DNA from: Phototrophicus methaneseepsis | GTDB taxonomy: Bacteria; Chloroflexota; Anaerolineae; Aggregatilineales; Phototrophicaceae | NCBI RefSeq assembly: GCF_015500095.1 | Contig: NZ_CP062983.1 | Span: 5,084,001-5,148,000 of the forward strand | Length of the DNA stretch: 64,000 nucleotides | Reading direction: 5' to 3' | In this document: positions 17,032-25,671 of the stretch, piece after piece | How the letters are laid out: each line of letters opens with the position of its first letter | Position numbering within the stretch: the first letter of the stretch is position 1 | The notes under the pieces: generated by a model | What the model was told of the DNA's origin: nothing | Seen by the model: only the letters and a program-made list of their open reading frames with translations | Database searches by the model: none | Made by a program: the position numbers and the translations under genes

Positions 17032-18489
17032 CTAAGCCTTCATAGCCTGGAGTTTTTCCAGCAGGACCTGGCGCACAACTGCCGGGTCACCTTTGCCCTT
17101 GAGCGCGCCCATCGTGCGACCAAACAGCGCGTTAATGACTTTCTCGTTGCCATCCAGATATTTGGCGACCATATCGGCGTTGCCATCAATCGCTTCCTGG
17201 ACTTTATCCGCAATCAGGGTTGGGTCGCTGATCTGGGCGAGGCCCTTCTCCTGCACGATGGTATTTGCATCCTGGCCGGATTCTAGCATGAGGGGCAGCA
17301 CATCTTTGCGCGCTGTAGCCGCATTGATAATCCCATCATCAACTACTTTGATGAGGCCCGCAAAATGACTCGCCGTGAGGGGCGTCTCGTTGATGTTGTC
17401 ACGGTCGACATTGGCTTCGTTCAACACCCGGAATAAGTCGCCCGTCATCCAGTTTGCAGCAGCTTTGGCATCCGCCCCGGCAGCGACAACATCATCAAAG
17501 TATTTTGCAACCGACTGTTCCAACGTCAGCACATGGGCATCATAGGGCGTAATACCCAGTTCTTCAATGTAACGCGCACGTTTGGCGTCTGGCAGCTCCG
17601 GCAGGGTCGCACGGATACGCGCTACCCATTCACGGCTGACCTCCACAATCGGCAGGTCTGGCTCCGGGAAGTAGCGATATTCATCAGGACGTTCTTTATA
17701 GCGCTGGATGATGATCTTGCCCGCGTTTTCATCCCAACCGAGGGTAGCCTGCTTAACGCCTTCCCCGCTCTCCCAGAGCTTGATCTGACGTTTGACTTCC
17801 TTGTCGATGGCGCGCACCATGCTGCGAATGCTGTTGAGATTCTTGATTTCCGTACGCGTGCGGAATTCTGTGTCATCTTTGTGCATGACGCTGACATTCG
17901 CCTCGAAGCGCAGCACACCTTTGCTCATATCACCATGATTGACGCCCAGATACTGCAAAATAGCCCGCAGTTTACGCGCATAGGCTTCTGCCTCCGCGCT
18001 GCTGCGAATATCCGGCTCGCTGACGATTTCCAGCAAGGGCACGCCGGCACGGTTGTAATCCACGAGGCTGCCGCCGCTGATGTGGGTCAGCTTGCCAGTA
18101 TCTTCTTCCATATGTGCGCGGGTAACGCCAATGCGCTTGGTAGTGCCATCTTCCAGTTCAATATCCAGGTAGCCATTCGTAGCCAGCGGGTGCTCATACT
18201 GGCTGATCTGGTAGCCCTTAGGCAGATCAGGATAGAAATAGTTCTTACGCGCGAATTGGTTAAAAGCCGGGATCTCACAATTCAGGGCGAGGCCAACCAT
18301 CATGCCCATATCCATTGCCTTCATGTTGATGACAGGCAAGGTACCGGGCATCCCCAGCGAAAGGGGATCAACGGCGGTATTGGGCGGGGCGGTGACGCTA
18401 TCGACCACCGGGCAGGCGCTGAACATTTTGGTTTCGGTAAGCATCTCGGCGTGGACTTCCAGACCGACGATGGTCATCCATTCGCTCAT
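17032..18489 (-). CDS. gatB: Aspartyl/glutamyl-tRNA amidotransferase subunit B
   Basis: 485 aa, full length. GatB binds the mischarged tRNA and houses the kinase/transamidation chamber of GatCAB, making Gln-tRNA(Gln) or Asn-tRNA(Asn). Signature motifs include GLEVHAEMLTETKMFSACP, LPKGYQISQYEHPL, the RAHMEEDTGKLTH motif, DYNRAGVPLLEIVSEPD and EIKNLNSIRSMVRAIDKE; the C-terminal YqeY-like tail (GRTMGALKGKGDP) is present. AGGAC precedes the ATG. gatA and gatC are not adjacent. Presence of GatB suggests the indirect pathway for Gln-tRNA, of interest given the tRNA-Gln gene at 58.8 kb. Confidence 0.98.
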   Translation of the reverse strand: MSEWMTIVGLEVHAEMLTETKMFSACPVVDSVTAPPNTAVDPLSLGMPGTLPVINMKAMDMGMMVGLALNCEIPAFNQFARKNYFYPDLPKGYQISQYEHPLATNGYLDIELEDGTTKRIGVTRAHMEEDTGKLTHISGGSLVDYNRAGVPLLEIVSEPDIRSSAEAEAYARKLRAILQYLGVNHGDMSKGVLRFEANVSVMHKDDTEFRTRTEIKNLNSIRSMVRAIDKEVKRQIKLWESGEGVKQATLGWDENAGKIIIQRYKERPDEYRYFPEPDLPIVEVSREWVARIRATLPELPDAKRARYIEELGITPYDAHVLTLEQSVAKYFDDVVAAGADAKAAANWMTGDLFRVLNEANVDRDNINETPLTASHFAGLIKVVDDGIINAATARKDVLPLMLESGQDANTIVQEKGLAQISDPTLIADKVQEAIDGNADMVAKYLDGNEKVINALFGRTMGALKGKGDPAVVRQVLLEKLQAMKA

Positions 18490-18734
18490 GGGTGTGTCCT
18501 GTGTGGTGTAAAGTGGCTGTTCATCAGGCGATTATAACACAACAGCAAGTCGTCAGTCGCCCGTTCCTGCATTTTCATCTGGCTGATGAGGAGCGACTTT
18601 TCGTGATAGCTTTCTAAAGAATCTGTCCCTGGCGCTTGCGTTAGACCAAATGTTCGCATATGCTCAATAAATAGGTAGAAAAATAGGCAACATTTCCACG
18701 TCGTTTGGCCGCATACAGGGGAGCACATCACACA

Positions 18735-19226
18735 ATGAATGCAGATGCTTTTCGCCATTTTTACAACTATCACTTTGGTATGAACCGCTATATCTGGAAT
18801 ACGTTCATCATGCCGCTGCCACAGGAACAATATGTCCAGGAAGTTGCATATTCGGTGGGATCAGTGCGCAATCAGGTTGTGCATATGGCGAATGTGGATG
18901 AAACGTGGTTCCGGCAGCTACATAACCTTGATTTCATCAATTGGCGTGAGCCGAGTGCGTTCGATGACCGCGACAAACTGCGCGCCGAGTGGGATCAGAT
19001 CGAGCAGATGATGCGCGGCTATCTGGCCGATTTGCGCGACGATATGCTGTTCACAAAACCGTTCCCTGACCATGACGAAGACAAGGACCTGATCCTATGG
19101 CAGGTGCTGCTGCATGTGGTCAATCACGGCACGGACCATCGGGCACAGCTACTGAGGCTGCTGAACGACCTGGGCGTCAAGACAGTGCCACAGGATTACG
19201 TCTTTTACGCGTACGATCATCCCTGA
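18735..19226 (+). CDS. DinB-family protein
   Basis: 163 aa, four-helix bundle. The ATG at 18735 is chosen because GGGGAG lies upstream and the protein then starts at the first bundle helix (FRHFYNYHFGMNRYIWN). The metal-binding His residues typical of DinB are seen in VRNQVVHMANVDETWF and LLHVVNHGTDHRAQLLRLLNDLG. DinB proteins include thiol-dependent transferases, but individual roles are mostly unknown. A second, distant paralogue lies at 20582-21076 on the other strand. Confidence 0.88.
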   Translation: MNADAFRHFYNYHFGMNRYIWNTFIMPLPQEQYVQEVAYSVGSVRNQVVHMANVDETWFRQLHNLDFINWREPSAFDDRDKLRAEWDQIEQMMRGYLADLRDDMLFTKPFPDHDEDKDLILWQVLLHVVNHGTDHRAQLLRLLNDLGVKTVPQDYVFYAYDHP

Positions 19227-19293
19227 TTCACCATCGACAAGGCCCTATCCACTCATCATTAAATTTATCAAGCATTCAAAAGTGAGGTACCAC

Positions 19294-19683
19294 ATGATTT
19301 CTAAGATTGATGCAACGGTATTAATTGTGAAGGATTTAGAGGCGTGCAGGGCTTTTTATGGCGATACGCTGGGGCTAGAAGTCGCTTTTACGGATGATGT
19401 TTCCACAGGGTACAAAATGCAAGGGCACGACTTCCTGGTACTGCAAGAAACAGCCGCGGCAGAAATGATGAGCGCGGAGGTAGTCGGCATCGGCAAAGCA
19501 GGCAGCCACAGGGTGCTGTTATGTGCGGAAGTGGCAGATGTTGATGCAGTTTATCAAACGCTGCTCGACAAAGGCGTTAACGGCCTGAAGGGCCCTAAAG
19601 ATCAGGCATGGGGCCGCCGGACAGCCTACTTCGCGGACCCAGAAGGCAATCTGTGGGAGCTTTTCCAGCATTTGTCCGATTAG
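19294..19683 (+). CDS. VOC-family (glyoxalase-like) protein
   Basis: 129 aa from ATG 19294, with GAGG about 9 bases upstream. Two beta-alpha-beta-beta-beta modules are visible: IDATVLIVKDLEACRAFYGDTLGLEV...FTDD and HRVLLCAEVADVDAVYQTLLDKGV...GRRTAYFADPEGNLWELFQ. The DPEGNLWEL ending supplies the usual metal-binding Glu. Families with this fold include glyoxalases, dioxygenases and antibiotic-resistance proteins; the substrate is not evident. It ends 8 bases before the convergent TPR gene. Confidence 0.88.
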   Translation: MISKIDATVLIVKDLEACRAFYGDTLGLEVAFTDDVSTGYKMQGHDFLVLQETAAAEMMSAEVVGIGKAGSHRVLLCAEVADVDAVYQTLLDKGVNGLKGPKDQAWGRRTAYFADPEGNLWELFQHLSD

Positions 19684-19690
19684 CTATGCC

Positions 19691-20500
19691 TTACAAGCCC
19701 ATCACACCCTGGGCGATAGCCTGATAGGCTTCATGCGCCAGCGTCAGCCGCATTTCATCCTGGAGTGCGGCCCTGGCGCGCTGATAGGCGCTCCGGCATT
19801 GGTCAATAGCAGCCTGGGTGTTCCCTTCCGCAGCGAGCAATAAGCCCAGGTTAAAATCAATCGTCGGATCATCCGGGTAAATGGCCTTTGCCGCCAGATA
19901 ATAATCGCGAGCCGCATCCGTCTGGCCCATTCGACGGTAACACTCCGCGCGAGCCAACACCACACGCCCACCGATAGCCCGCACATGATCGCTCTCGCCC
20001 AATTCGTTTAGTTGAGCCAGTACCAGCCCATAGCGCGCTGAGGCGAGCACATCGTTTCCTAGCATCACCAGAATATCCGCTTCCCACTGCAACCAGCGCC
20101 AGTTGCGCGCCTGTGACCGGACAACATCCAAAGCCGCCTCTAAATTGCCATGGGCGATCTCTAGCTGGACGAGCCGCTCAGTCGTGCGCTCATCATCTGG
20201 CTGGTGCTGAAGTGCTGTCTGCATCATCTCTACTGCTTGTGTCAGTTCGCCCTGCCGTTCCAGAATGATCGAGCGCTGCACCCAATCATCAGCGGTTGGT
20301 ATGGTGATATGCTCCAGGTCAGCCAATGCCCGTTTGAGATGTTCCGGCGTACCCAACCGCAGCAAAACTGCTGCCCGCATCCGCAGCACAGCATCATCAG
20401 CCGGGTGCACAGCGAGATGGTCATCCAGGGCAGCCAGTGCGTCGTCGAGTTCGCCCGTTTTCATGAAGGCTTCTGCGAGTTGTAGGGGCGTATAGGGCAT
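19691..20500 (-). CDS. Tetratricopeptide-repeat protein
   Basis: 269 aa, soluble, built of about seven TPR-like helical pairs: LAEAFMKTGELDDALAALDD, HPADDAVLRMRAAVLLRLG, QRSIILERQGELTQAVEMM, ARAECYRRMGQTDAARDYY, DFNLGLLLAAEGNTQAAI. There is no signal peptide or enzymatic domain, so it is probably a protein-protein scaffold. AGGAGC precedes the ATG. It is transcribed alone and converges on the VOC gene. Confidence 0.85.
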   Translation of the reverse strand: MPYTPLQLAEAFMKTGELDDALAALDDHLAVHPADDAVLRMRAAVLLRLGTPEHLKRALADLEHITIPTADDWVQRSIILERQGELTQAVEMMQTALQHQPDDERTTERLVQLEIAHGNLEAALDVVRSQARNWRWLQWEADILVMLGNDVLASARYGLVLAQLNELGESDHVRAIGGRVVLARAECYRRMGQTDAARDYYLAAKAIYPDDPTIDFNLGLLLAAEGNTQAAIDQCRSAYQRARAALQDEMRLTLAHEAYQAIAQGVMGL

Positions 20501-20550
20501 ATGGGCAGCTCCTGAAGTACACGTTCATGGAAGGATGCCTTATGATACAC

Positions 20551-20574
20551 AAAAGCCCGACGAAAGGCCGGGCT
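20551..20574 (-). terminator. Terminator of the second DinB gene
   Basis: Minus strand: AGCCCGG and TCGGGCTT form a stem around CCTTTCG, followed by TTTG. It lies 7 bases after the stop of the DinB gene at 20582. Confidence 0.65.
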
Positions 20575-20581
20575 AAACCGC

Positions 20582-21076
20582 TTACTGGCGCGGATGATTA
20601 TTTAAATAGAGGGTGAAATCCAGGTCACCCGGTGAATAGCCAAAGTTCGTCAGCATCGCAGCGCACTCGCTGCGGTGCTGCATACCATGATTGACAACAT
20701 GCCATAAGCAATGCCACAGAACCCGCTCACGGGGGACATCACCTTGATAACGAATGACCGTCTCCATGTCCTCATCCGTAAGGCTATCCAGATAAGCTTG
20801 CATATCGCTTTCTTCGGCAGTCCAACGCGCCCGAATGGCTGCAACATCCGGGAAATCTTCGTTCTTTAGCACAGGCGTAGGAAAACCTTTTTGGATAAGT
20901 ATACGCCAGCCAAATTCAGTATCCATATTATGGACAAGGGTTCCGCCCAGGCTGCCCCAACTCACTGACTGTGGCATCCATAACTGTTCCAGCGTGACCT
21001 GCTCCGCCATATCCAGAATGAGGTGATTAGCCCAAACGTTGTAATCAAACATCAGCTTTATGTCGTCGATTTTCAT
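20582..21076 (-). CDS. DinB-family protein
   Basis: 164 aa from ATG 21076; an ATG six codons earlier (21094, with AGGG upstream) is equally possible. First helix IKLMFDYNVWANHLILDMAEQV, then VSWGSLGGTLVHNMDTEFGWRILI and LWHVVNHGMQHRSECAAMLTNFG provide the three His positions of the DinB metal site. The HVVNHGxxHR element is shared with the DinB protein at 18735-19226. The substrate is unknown. Confidence 0.88.
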   Translation of the reverse strand: MKIDDIKLMFDYNVWANHLILDMAEQVTLEQLWMPQSVSWGSLGGTLVHNMDTEFGWRILIQKGFPTPVLKNEDFPDVAAIRARWTAEESDMQAYLDSLTDEDMETVIRYQGDVPRERVLWHCLWHVVNHGMQHRSECAAMLTNFGYSPGDLDFTLYLNNHPRQ

Positions 21077-21166
21077 CAGCACCCATCCCATCATGAACCC
21101 TATAAGTCCTGCTTATTATAACACGCCCTGGAACATATGTTCACTAGCGCGCAGCACTATAACGAC

Positions 21167-21193
21167 AAAAGCCCGGCCATAGACCGGGCTTTG
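21167..21193 (-). terminator. Terminator between the aminotransferase and DinB genes
   Basis: AAAAGCCCGG and CCGGGCTTT pair around CCATAGA. Placed 86 bases past the aminotransferase stop, in the gap before the next gene on the same strand. Confidence 0.6.
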
Positions 21194-21278
21194 TGACATA
21201 AAAATGGAAAAAGGATGTAAGTGTTAAAAATCAAAGGCTTTAAGTGTGCAGGCAATAAGTATCAAGGTGATCACGCAG

Positions 21279-22472
21279 CTAAATGATCGCTTGCATTGCC
21301 GCCTGGGCAAGCAAGCCATGATTCTGCATAAAATGCGTCAGGCGCTCCAGAGCGCGTTCGATATTCTCCATGCTGGAGGCATAACTCGCCCGGACGAAGC
21401 CGCTGCCACTCTGACCAAAGGCACTCCCTGGGATGACAGCCAAACGTTCTTCCAGCAAGAGGCGCTCACAAAATTCATCATCGCTCATGCCTGTGCTGGC
21501 AATGGACGGAAAGGTATAAAAAGCGCCGCGCGGTTCGAAGCAAGTAAGCCCCAGGGAATTGAAGCCATCCACCAGCACGCGGCGGCGGCGATCATATTCC
21601 TGGCGCATGGCTTCGACATCGTCTTCGCCATGTTGTAGCGCTTGAATTGCAGCGACCTGCCCGGTTGTGGGCGCAGACATAATCAGATATTGGTGCAGCT
21701 TGCTCATGGCGCCAATAATCGGCGTGGGACCTGTGGCATAGCCAATACGCCAACCTGTCATAGCGTAGGATTTACTCATCCCACTGAGTGTAACCGTGCG
21801 TTCCATCATATTGGGCAGTGTCGCAAAGTTGATATGCTCCACACCATAGACGAGGCGCTCGTAAATTTCATCACTGATGACCAGCAGATCGTATTTTTCA
21901 GCAACCTGGGCCACTTGCAGCATATGCTCACGGGTGAGGATGGCACCCGTCGGGTTGTTCGGGTAACTGATGAAGATCGCTTTGGTGCGTGGTGTGATCT
22001 TCGCCTCAAGTTCCGCGCCTGTAACCTGGAAGTCATGCTCCGGGGAGGTCCCTACGGAAACAGCAACGCCACCTGCCATATGCACAGCGGCTTCATTGGC
22101 GACGAAACACGGTTCAACGATGAGGACCTCATCACCGGGCTCAAGGATAGCCTTCATCAGCAAAAATAAGGCCTCGCTAACGCCCACCGTGACCAGAACC
22201 TGGTTCACAGGATCATAACTCGCACCATAGAGCCGCTCGATGTGAGCGCTAATAGCTCGCCGCAGTGCCAATGTACCGGCGTTGGCCGTGTAACCTGTGT
22301 CCCCGGCTTGCAGGCTATCAATGCCAGCTTGCGTAATATGTTGAGGGGTTGGGAAATCAGGCTGACCAATGCCCAGGGTTACAACATCTTCCATCTGGTT
22401 AGCGATGTCGAAATACTTCCGTATCCCTGAAGCGCGCATGGTGGTAACGGTACTGGCGACGAAGTTACGCAT
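21279..22472 (-). CDS. PLP-dependent class I aminotransferase
   Basis: 397 aa from ATG 22472, where the family alignment begins (MRASGIRKYFDIANQME) and GGAG lies 12 bases upstream. Cofactor residues are recognisable: SYPNNPTGA, ISDEIYERLVYG, the Schiff-base Lys in TLSGMSKSYAMTGWRIGY, and the C-terminal Arg in GSGFVRASYASSM that binds the substrate carboxylate. Length is standard for the AspC/PatA/DapL-like fold type I group; the amino-acid specificity (aspartate, aromatic or N-succinyl-DAP) is not resolvable here. It is monocistronic. Confidence 0.93.
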   Translation of the reverse strand: MRNFVASTVTTMRASGIRKYFDIANQMEDVVTLGIGQPDFPTPQHITQAGIDSLQAGDTGYTANAGTLALRRAISAHIERLYGASYDPVNQVLVTVGVSEALFLLMKAILEPGDEVLIVEPCFVANEAAVHMAGGVAVSVGTSPEHDFQVTGAELEAKITPRTKAIFISYPNNPTGAILTREHMLQVAQVAEKYDLLVISDEIYERLVYGVEHINFATLPNMMERTVTLSGMSKSYAMTGWRIGYATGPTPIIGAMSKLHQYLIMSAPTTGQVAAIQALQHGEDDVEAMRQEYDRRRRVLVDGFNSLGLTCFEPRGAFYTFPSIASTGMSDDEFCERLLLEERLAVIPGSAFGQSGSGFVRASYASSMENIERALERLTHFMQNHGLLAQAAMQAII

Positions 22473-22904
22473 TCTTGAAAACGACTCCTTTATGAAAACC
22501 AGCATCGTTATATCATTGATCTGCCTCATAAACATACAGCGCTTAGTTGGAAATCGCTCCATAAAAATCAGACACAATGTCGGAACAATCCAGAAGATAA
22601 CGCCCAGGAACCCGTTTTTATTGCTACATCATGCCGCAAACATCATTTTACACAGATGCAAGCCCTCTGTTTCCTATCTAACGACGGATGTAAACACGCC
22701 GACGCTCTCTCCTACTGCCAGGTACAAATGATGCACGCGAGCTATCAAAGCGATAAATCTATGAGTCCTTTAATAGTATTTTCATCTGATTTAGGGGTGC
22801 GAAACGTTATTTTCTACTTGGCTTATGCACAAACTGGTATACTGGGAAGTGCATCAGCAGTCTGTACTATCCTCGACTAATCACGAATGATATGATATCT
22901 CTTT
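22473..22904. other. Divergent intergenic region, aminotransferase / ECF sigma
   Basis: 432 bases between two divergent genes. No credible coding frame. It contains the aminotransferase ribosome-binding site at its left edge and the extended -10 promoter for the sigma gene at 22835-22843. Confidence 0.5.
22835..22843 (+). promoter_or_regulatory. Extended -10 promoter for the ECF sigma gene
   Basis: TGGTATACT has the TGn extension and a good -10 hexamer. No convincing -35 is seen at 17 bases. Start predicted near 22850, about 55 bases upstream of the sigma gene. Confidence 0.4.
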
Positions 22905-23495
22905 ATGACAAATGTGCGTCAGAATATAATGTCTGCTTCTATGCCCCCTGATGAAATCGCGCTCATGAAGCGCATCAAGGCGCAGGATGAAAATGCCTTA
23001 TCGGAGTTATATGACCTATACGGTAGTTACGTATATGGTATGGCGATGCGCGTTTTGCAAAACGTCTCCCTCGCTGAAGAAGCCACACAAGATACCTTTA
23101 TGAAGGTGTGGCGCGAGGCCAACAGTTGGGACCCCAACCGAGGCAAGCTTGTTTCCTGGCTGATGACGATCGCACGTTATACAGCGATCGACCACCTACG
23201 GCGCGAAAAAAGGCTCCAGCCAGATCAATCTGTGGCGATGGAAGATATGCTCAATTTATTGGGTACACCAGGCATGCGCGACCGCAACGATTTACACGAT
23301 AGCGCCCTGTTAAAGAACTTAATGCAGGAACTCCCCCCACAGCAAATCGAAGCTATTGAACTAGCATTCTTCCAGGGGATGACACATCAGGACATAGCAG
23401 ACCATTTAAGCGAACCATTAGGTACAATAAAGAGCCGTATTCGTTATGGCTTGCAGACGTTGCGGGGTAAGTGGTTACAGGCCACCAGTGAATAG
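22905..23495 (+). CDS. ECF sigma-70 factor (SigK/RpoE-like)
   Basis: 196 aa. Region 2 (ALSELYDLYGSYVYGMAMRVLQ...LAEEATQDTFMKVWREA, then KLVSWLMTIARYTAIDHLRREKR) and region 4 (LPPQQIEAIELAFFQGMTHQDIADHLSEPLGTIKSRIRYGLQTLR) are both intact. There are no C-terminal extensions. ATGs at residues 9 and 13 are also possible starts; no ribosome-binding site decides. The next gene, 132 bases on, is a membrane anti-sigma factor with an RskA domain, the usual arrangement for signal-released ECF sigmas. Confidence 0.93.
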   Translation: MTNVRQNIMSASMPPDEIALMKRIKAQDENALSELYDLYGSYVYGMAMRVLQNVSLAEEATQDTFMKVWREANSWDPNRGKLVSWLMTIARYTAIDHLRREKRLQPDQSVAMEDMLNLLGTPGMRDRNDLHDSALLKNLMQELPPQQIEAIELAFFQGMTHQDIADHLSEPLGTIKSRIRYGLQTLRGKWLQATSE

Positions 23496-23627
23496 GCTAT
23501 GAGATGGTAGCTGTTAGATGCCTGTTAGATGAGCGGAGAAATTTGAATCTAAACCACATGGTATTGACGTAATTCATTGTAAGAACATCATGATAGCAAA
23601 TGGGTCAAGCCATTTTCGGGAAGTATT

Positions 23628-24620
23628 ATGAGTCAGTATCGATCAGGTCATTCAACGGTCAAAACAGATTGCGATGAACTGCGCGACTTATTGCCAGCTT
23701 ATAGCATTGGTGCCACCACGCCAGAAGAAACAGCGCGCGTGCAAGAACTCTTGCCCAGGTGCCCTGATGTCGCGGAAGAGATGGCCGATTTTGTCGCGCT
23801 AGCTGAGGATATGGCCCTAACTGTTGAGCCAGTACAGCCTGCACCGCATCTACACGATAAACTTATGGCTGCTGCTATAGCGGAAAAAGCCGCTAACAAG
23901 CCACAATCAGAGTCCGCTGGCAAAGCGACCTCTAGCAGCCAAACTATTCCATTCCCAACGACTGAAGCCACAGGGCCGCAGATGCTGCCCCGTTCACGCT
24001 GGACAGCCTGGCTGATCGCCGCTGCTGCGTCCATTCTCCTTATCGCTTCGAACGCTTTCTGGGTTTACCAGTTTAGCGAGACCAGCGACGAGCTTGTACG
24101 TACCAATCAGGAACTTACACAGGCCAACGAAGAACTGGCCCAGATCAGCGAAAATCTCGTTCAGGCTGAAGGTAGTTATGAACAAGTCAACCAGGACCTG
24201 ACCGTTGCCCAAGCGGACCTCACACAGGTGAGTGAGCAAGTTGCATCAATGACATGGGAGAACAGCACCCTCCTGCGGCTGATCGGTGGCGGCGGTGACG
24301 TGCGTACCTTTGCCTTGCACTCCACAACAGACCAGAGCCACACGGCAACTGTGTTATGGAACCAGCAGCATCATGAGGGCGTGCTTTATACGAACGTGCT
24401 GCCAGAATTAGGTGCTGAACAAGCCTATCAACTCTGGCTGATTAACGATAGCGGTCCGATCAGTGCCGGGGTCTTCCAACCGGGGCAAGATGACGACAGC
24501 TTCTATACCTTCGAATCGGCGGAGGGGCTCAGCGCGTTCAACGCCATTGCCATATCCGTCGAACCTGCTGGCGGGAGCGAAACGCCCACAAGTGATCCCA
24601 TTGCAGTTGGTGAAACATAG
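23628..24620 (+). CDS. Membrane anti-sigma factor with RskA domain
   Basis: 330 aa. A cytoplasmic anti-sigma domain (residues 12-80: CDELRDLLPAYSIGATTPEETARVQELL) lacks the HxxxCxxC zinc motif. One transmembrane helix (about 124-148) follows, then a Gln/Asn-rich coiled coil (about 150-215; TNQELTQANEELAQISENL...) and an RskA-type extracytoplasmic domain (about 222-330; RTFALHSTTDQSHTATVLWN, LPELGAEQAYQLWLINDSGPISAGVF). It should hold the sigma factor at 22905-23495 at the membrane until released by proteolysis. The long coiled coil between membrane and RskA domain is unusual compared with the short linker in mycobacterial RskA. Confidence 0.92.
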   Translation: MSQYRSGHSTVKTDCDELRDLLPAYSIGATTPEETARVQELLPRCPDVAEEMADFVALAEDMALTVEPVQPAPHLHDKLMAAAIAEKAANKPQSESAGKATSSSQTIPFPTTEATGPQMLPRSRWTAWLIAAAASILLIASNAFWVYQFSETSDELVRTNQELTQANEELAQISENLVQAEGSYEQVNQDLTVAQADLTQVSEQVASMTWENSTLLRLIGGGGDVRTFALHSTTDQSHTATVLWNQQHHEGVLYTNVLPELGAEQAYQLWLINDSGPISAGVFQPGQDDDSFYTFESAEGLSAFNAIAISVEPAGGSETPTSDPIAVGET

Positions 24621-24684
24621 ACTATATTCTAAAGTAGTATACTGAAAGCGATCATAAGCCTGTAATCAGGAGAGCTTTCACACT

Positions 24685-25191
24685 ATGCCGGACCTATCTA
24701 CGCCGGAACTTGTCGTTGTGTTGGCCTTCGCCTGTACAGGCGTGGTTGTCATCGGGGCTTTCATCTGGATTTTTATCTTTGGGCGGTCTTTTAGCGCGAT
24801 TGTCATGATGATCGTCGGTATCATCATGAACGCCAATGACGAAAAATCCATCGACGAAAATGCCCCTATTGAAATGTCTGATGAGCATTCCCTTGGGCAG
24901 GTCATGACCCGGCGCACGCGCGATATTCCTTTCGAGGCGCAGGTGCCCAATGTCCATGTCAAGGAGTCGCTTGCATCACAGCAGATGCAGCCCCGGGGAC
25001 CAATCAACCAGATACATCCGCAAACCAATCCTCATACACCCACCCATGCACAAAACGCGGAAGACACTGCCGGAGAAGCTTATGACCTTTCAGAAGCAGA
25101 ACCGGCGGATCCGCGAGGCTTTTTGCATGAACGGCTGCGTCCAAGCGATGCCCAGGCAGACCAGGACGCGCCACAAAACAACCAGGAGTAG
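24685..25191 (+). CDS. Membrane protein of unknown function, paralogue A
   Basis: 168 aa. Two hydrophobic segments (about residues 10-31 and 33-50) anchor an otherwise hydrophilic protein, with an acidic and Gln/His/Pro-rich tail. AGGAGAG precedes the ATG. Its cytoplasmic part has RRTRDIPFEAQV (about 75-86), a motif echoed in the next gene (ADEFEAQVRQRL). No known domain recognised. It follows the sigma/anti-sigma pair by 65 bases, on the same strand, and precedes its partner by 7 bases, so it may belong to the sigma regulon or operon. Confidence 0.6.
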   Translation: MPDLSTPELVVVLAFACTGVVVIGAFIWIFIFGRSFSAIVMMIVGIIMNANDEKSIDENAPIEMSDEHSLGQVMTRRTRDIPFEAQVPNVHVKESLASQQMQPRGPINQIHPQTNPHTPTHAQNAEDTAGEAYDLSEAEPADPRGFLHERLRPSDAQADQDAPQNNQE

Positions 25192-25198
25192 ATAAGCC

Positions 25199-25657
25199 AT
25201 GGATATAGGCATTCTCGCGCTTGTAGGCTGTATTCTATCCGTCATCTGTATCGGCCTGCTGGCGATTGTTGCATATTTTGGCGTTCGCTTTTTAGGGGGC
25301 ACAGCGAGCAACATCATCCGAGACGTGGTGGATTCTTCACAAGGAGAAGATGCCCCTGTTTACAGCACAGGTGCACCCCGTAAACGGGCTGTAGGCCCGA
25401 CAAGAGGCCGTGCGGTGCCAGCGGATGAATTCGAGGCACAGGTGCGGCAGCGCCTGCAAAATGACAATTTGCTAGAACCAAAGGGCCTATCCCGGCATCA
25501 TGGCAGCGCGCTCTCTGCCGCGCAGGATGAAGACCCACTTGGGCCGACCCCCCAAGGCGACCTTCGCAGCCAGCGCACGCGTCGGCGTGACCACGACCAG
25601 GAACCCTACTTTGATGATTGGGATATGGATGGCGAGTGGGACATCTTCGAAGAATAA
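25199..25657 (+). CDS. Membrane protein of unknown function, paralogue B
   Basis: 152 aa. One N-terminal transmembrane helix (about residues 6-32) and a soluble part with the FEAQVRQRLQ motif, then a charged tail ending DDWDMDGEWDIFEE. It starts 7 bases after the previous gene, and AGGAG lies upstream, so the two are almost certainly co-translated. The shared FEAQV motif at a similar distance from the membrane suggests the pair is paralogous or binds a common partner. No function is known to me. It converges closely on the 25672 gene (14-base gap). Confidence 0.6.
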   Translation: MDIGILALVGCILSVICIGLLAIVAYFGVRFLGGTASNIIRDVVDSSQGEDAPVYSTGAPRKRAVGPTRGRAVPADEFEAQVRQRLQNDNLLEPKGLSRHHGSALSAAQDEDPLGPTPQGDLRSQRTRRRDHDQEPYFDDWDMDGEWDIFEE

Positions 25658-25671
25658 GCCGCTCTGGCCTG

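Noticed and set aside
17533-18537. 334-codon open frame antisense to gatB
   Set aside because: Fully overlaps a clear gatB gene, and its composition (many His, Arg, Ala) is that of a shadow frame.
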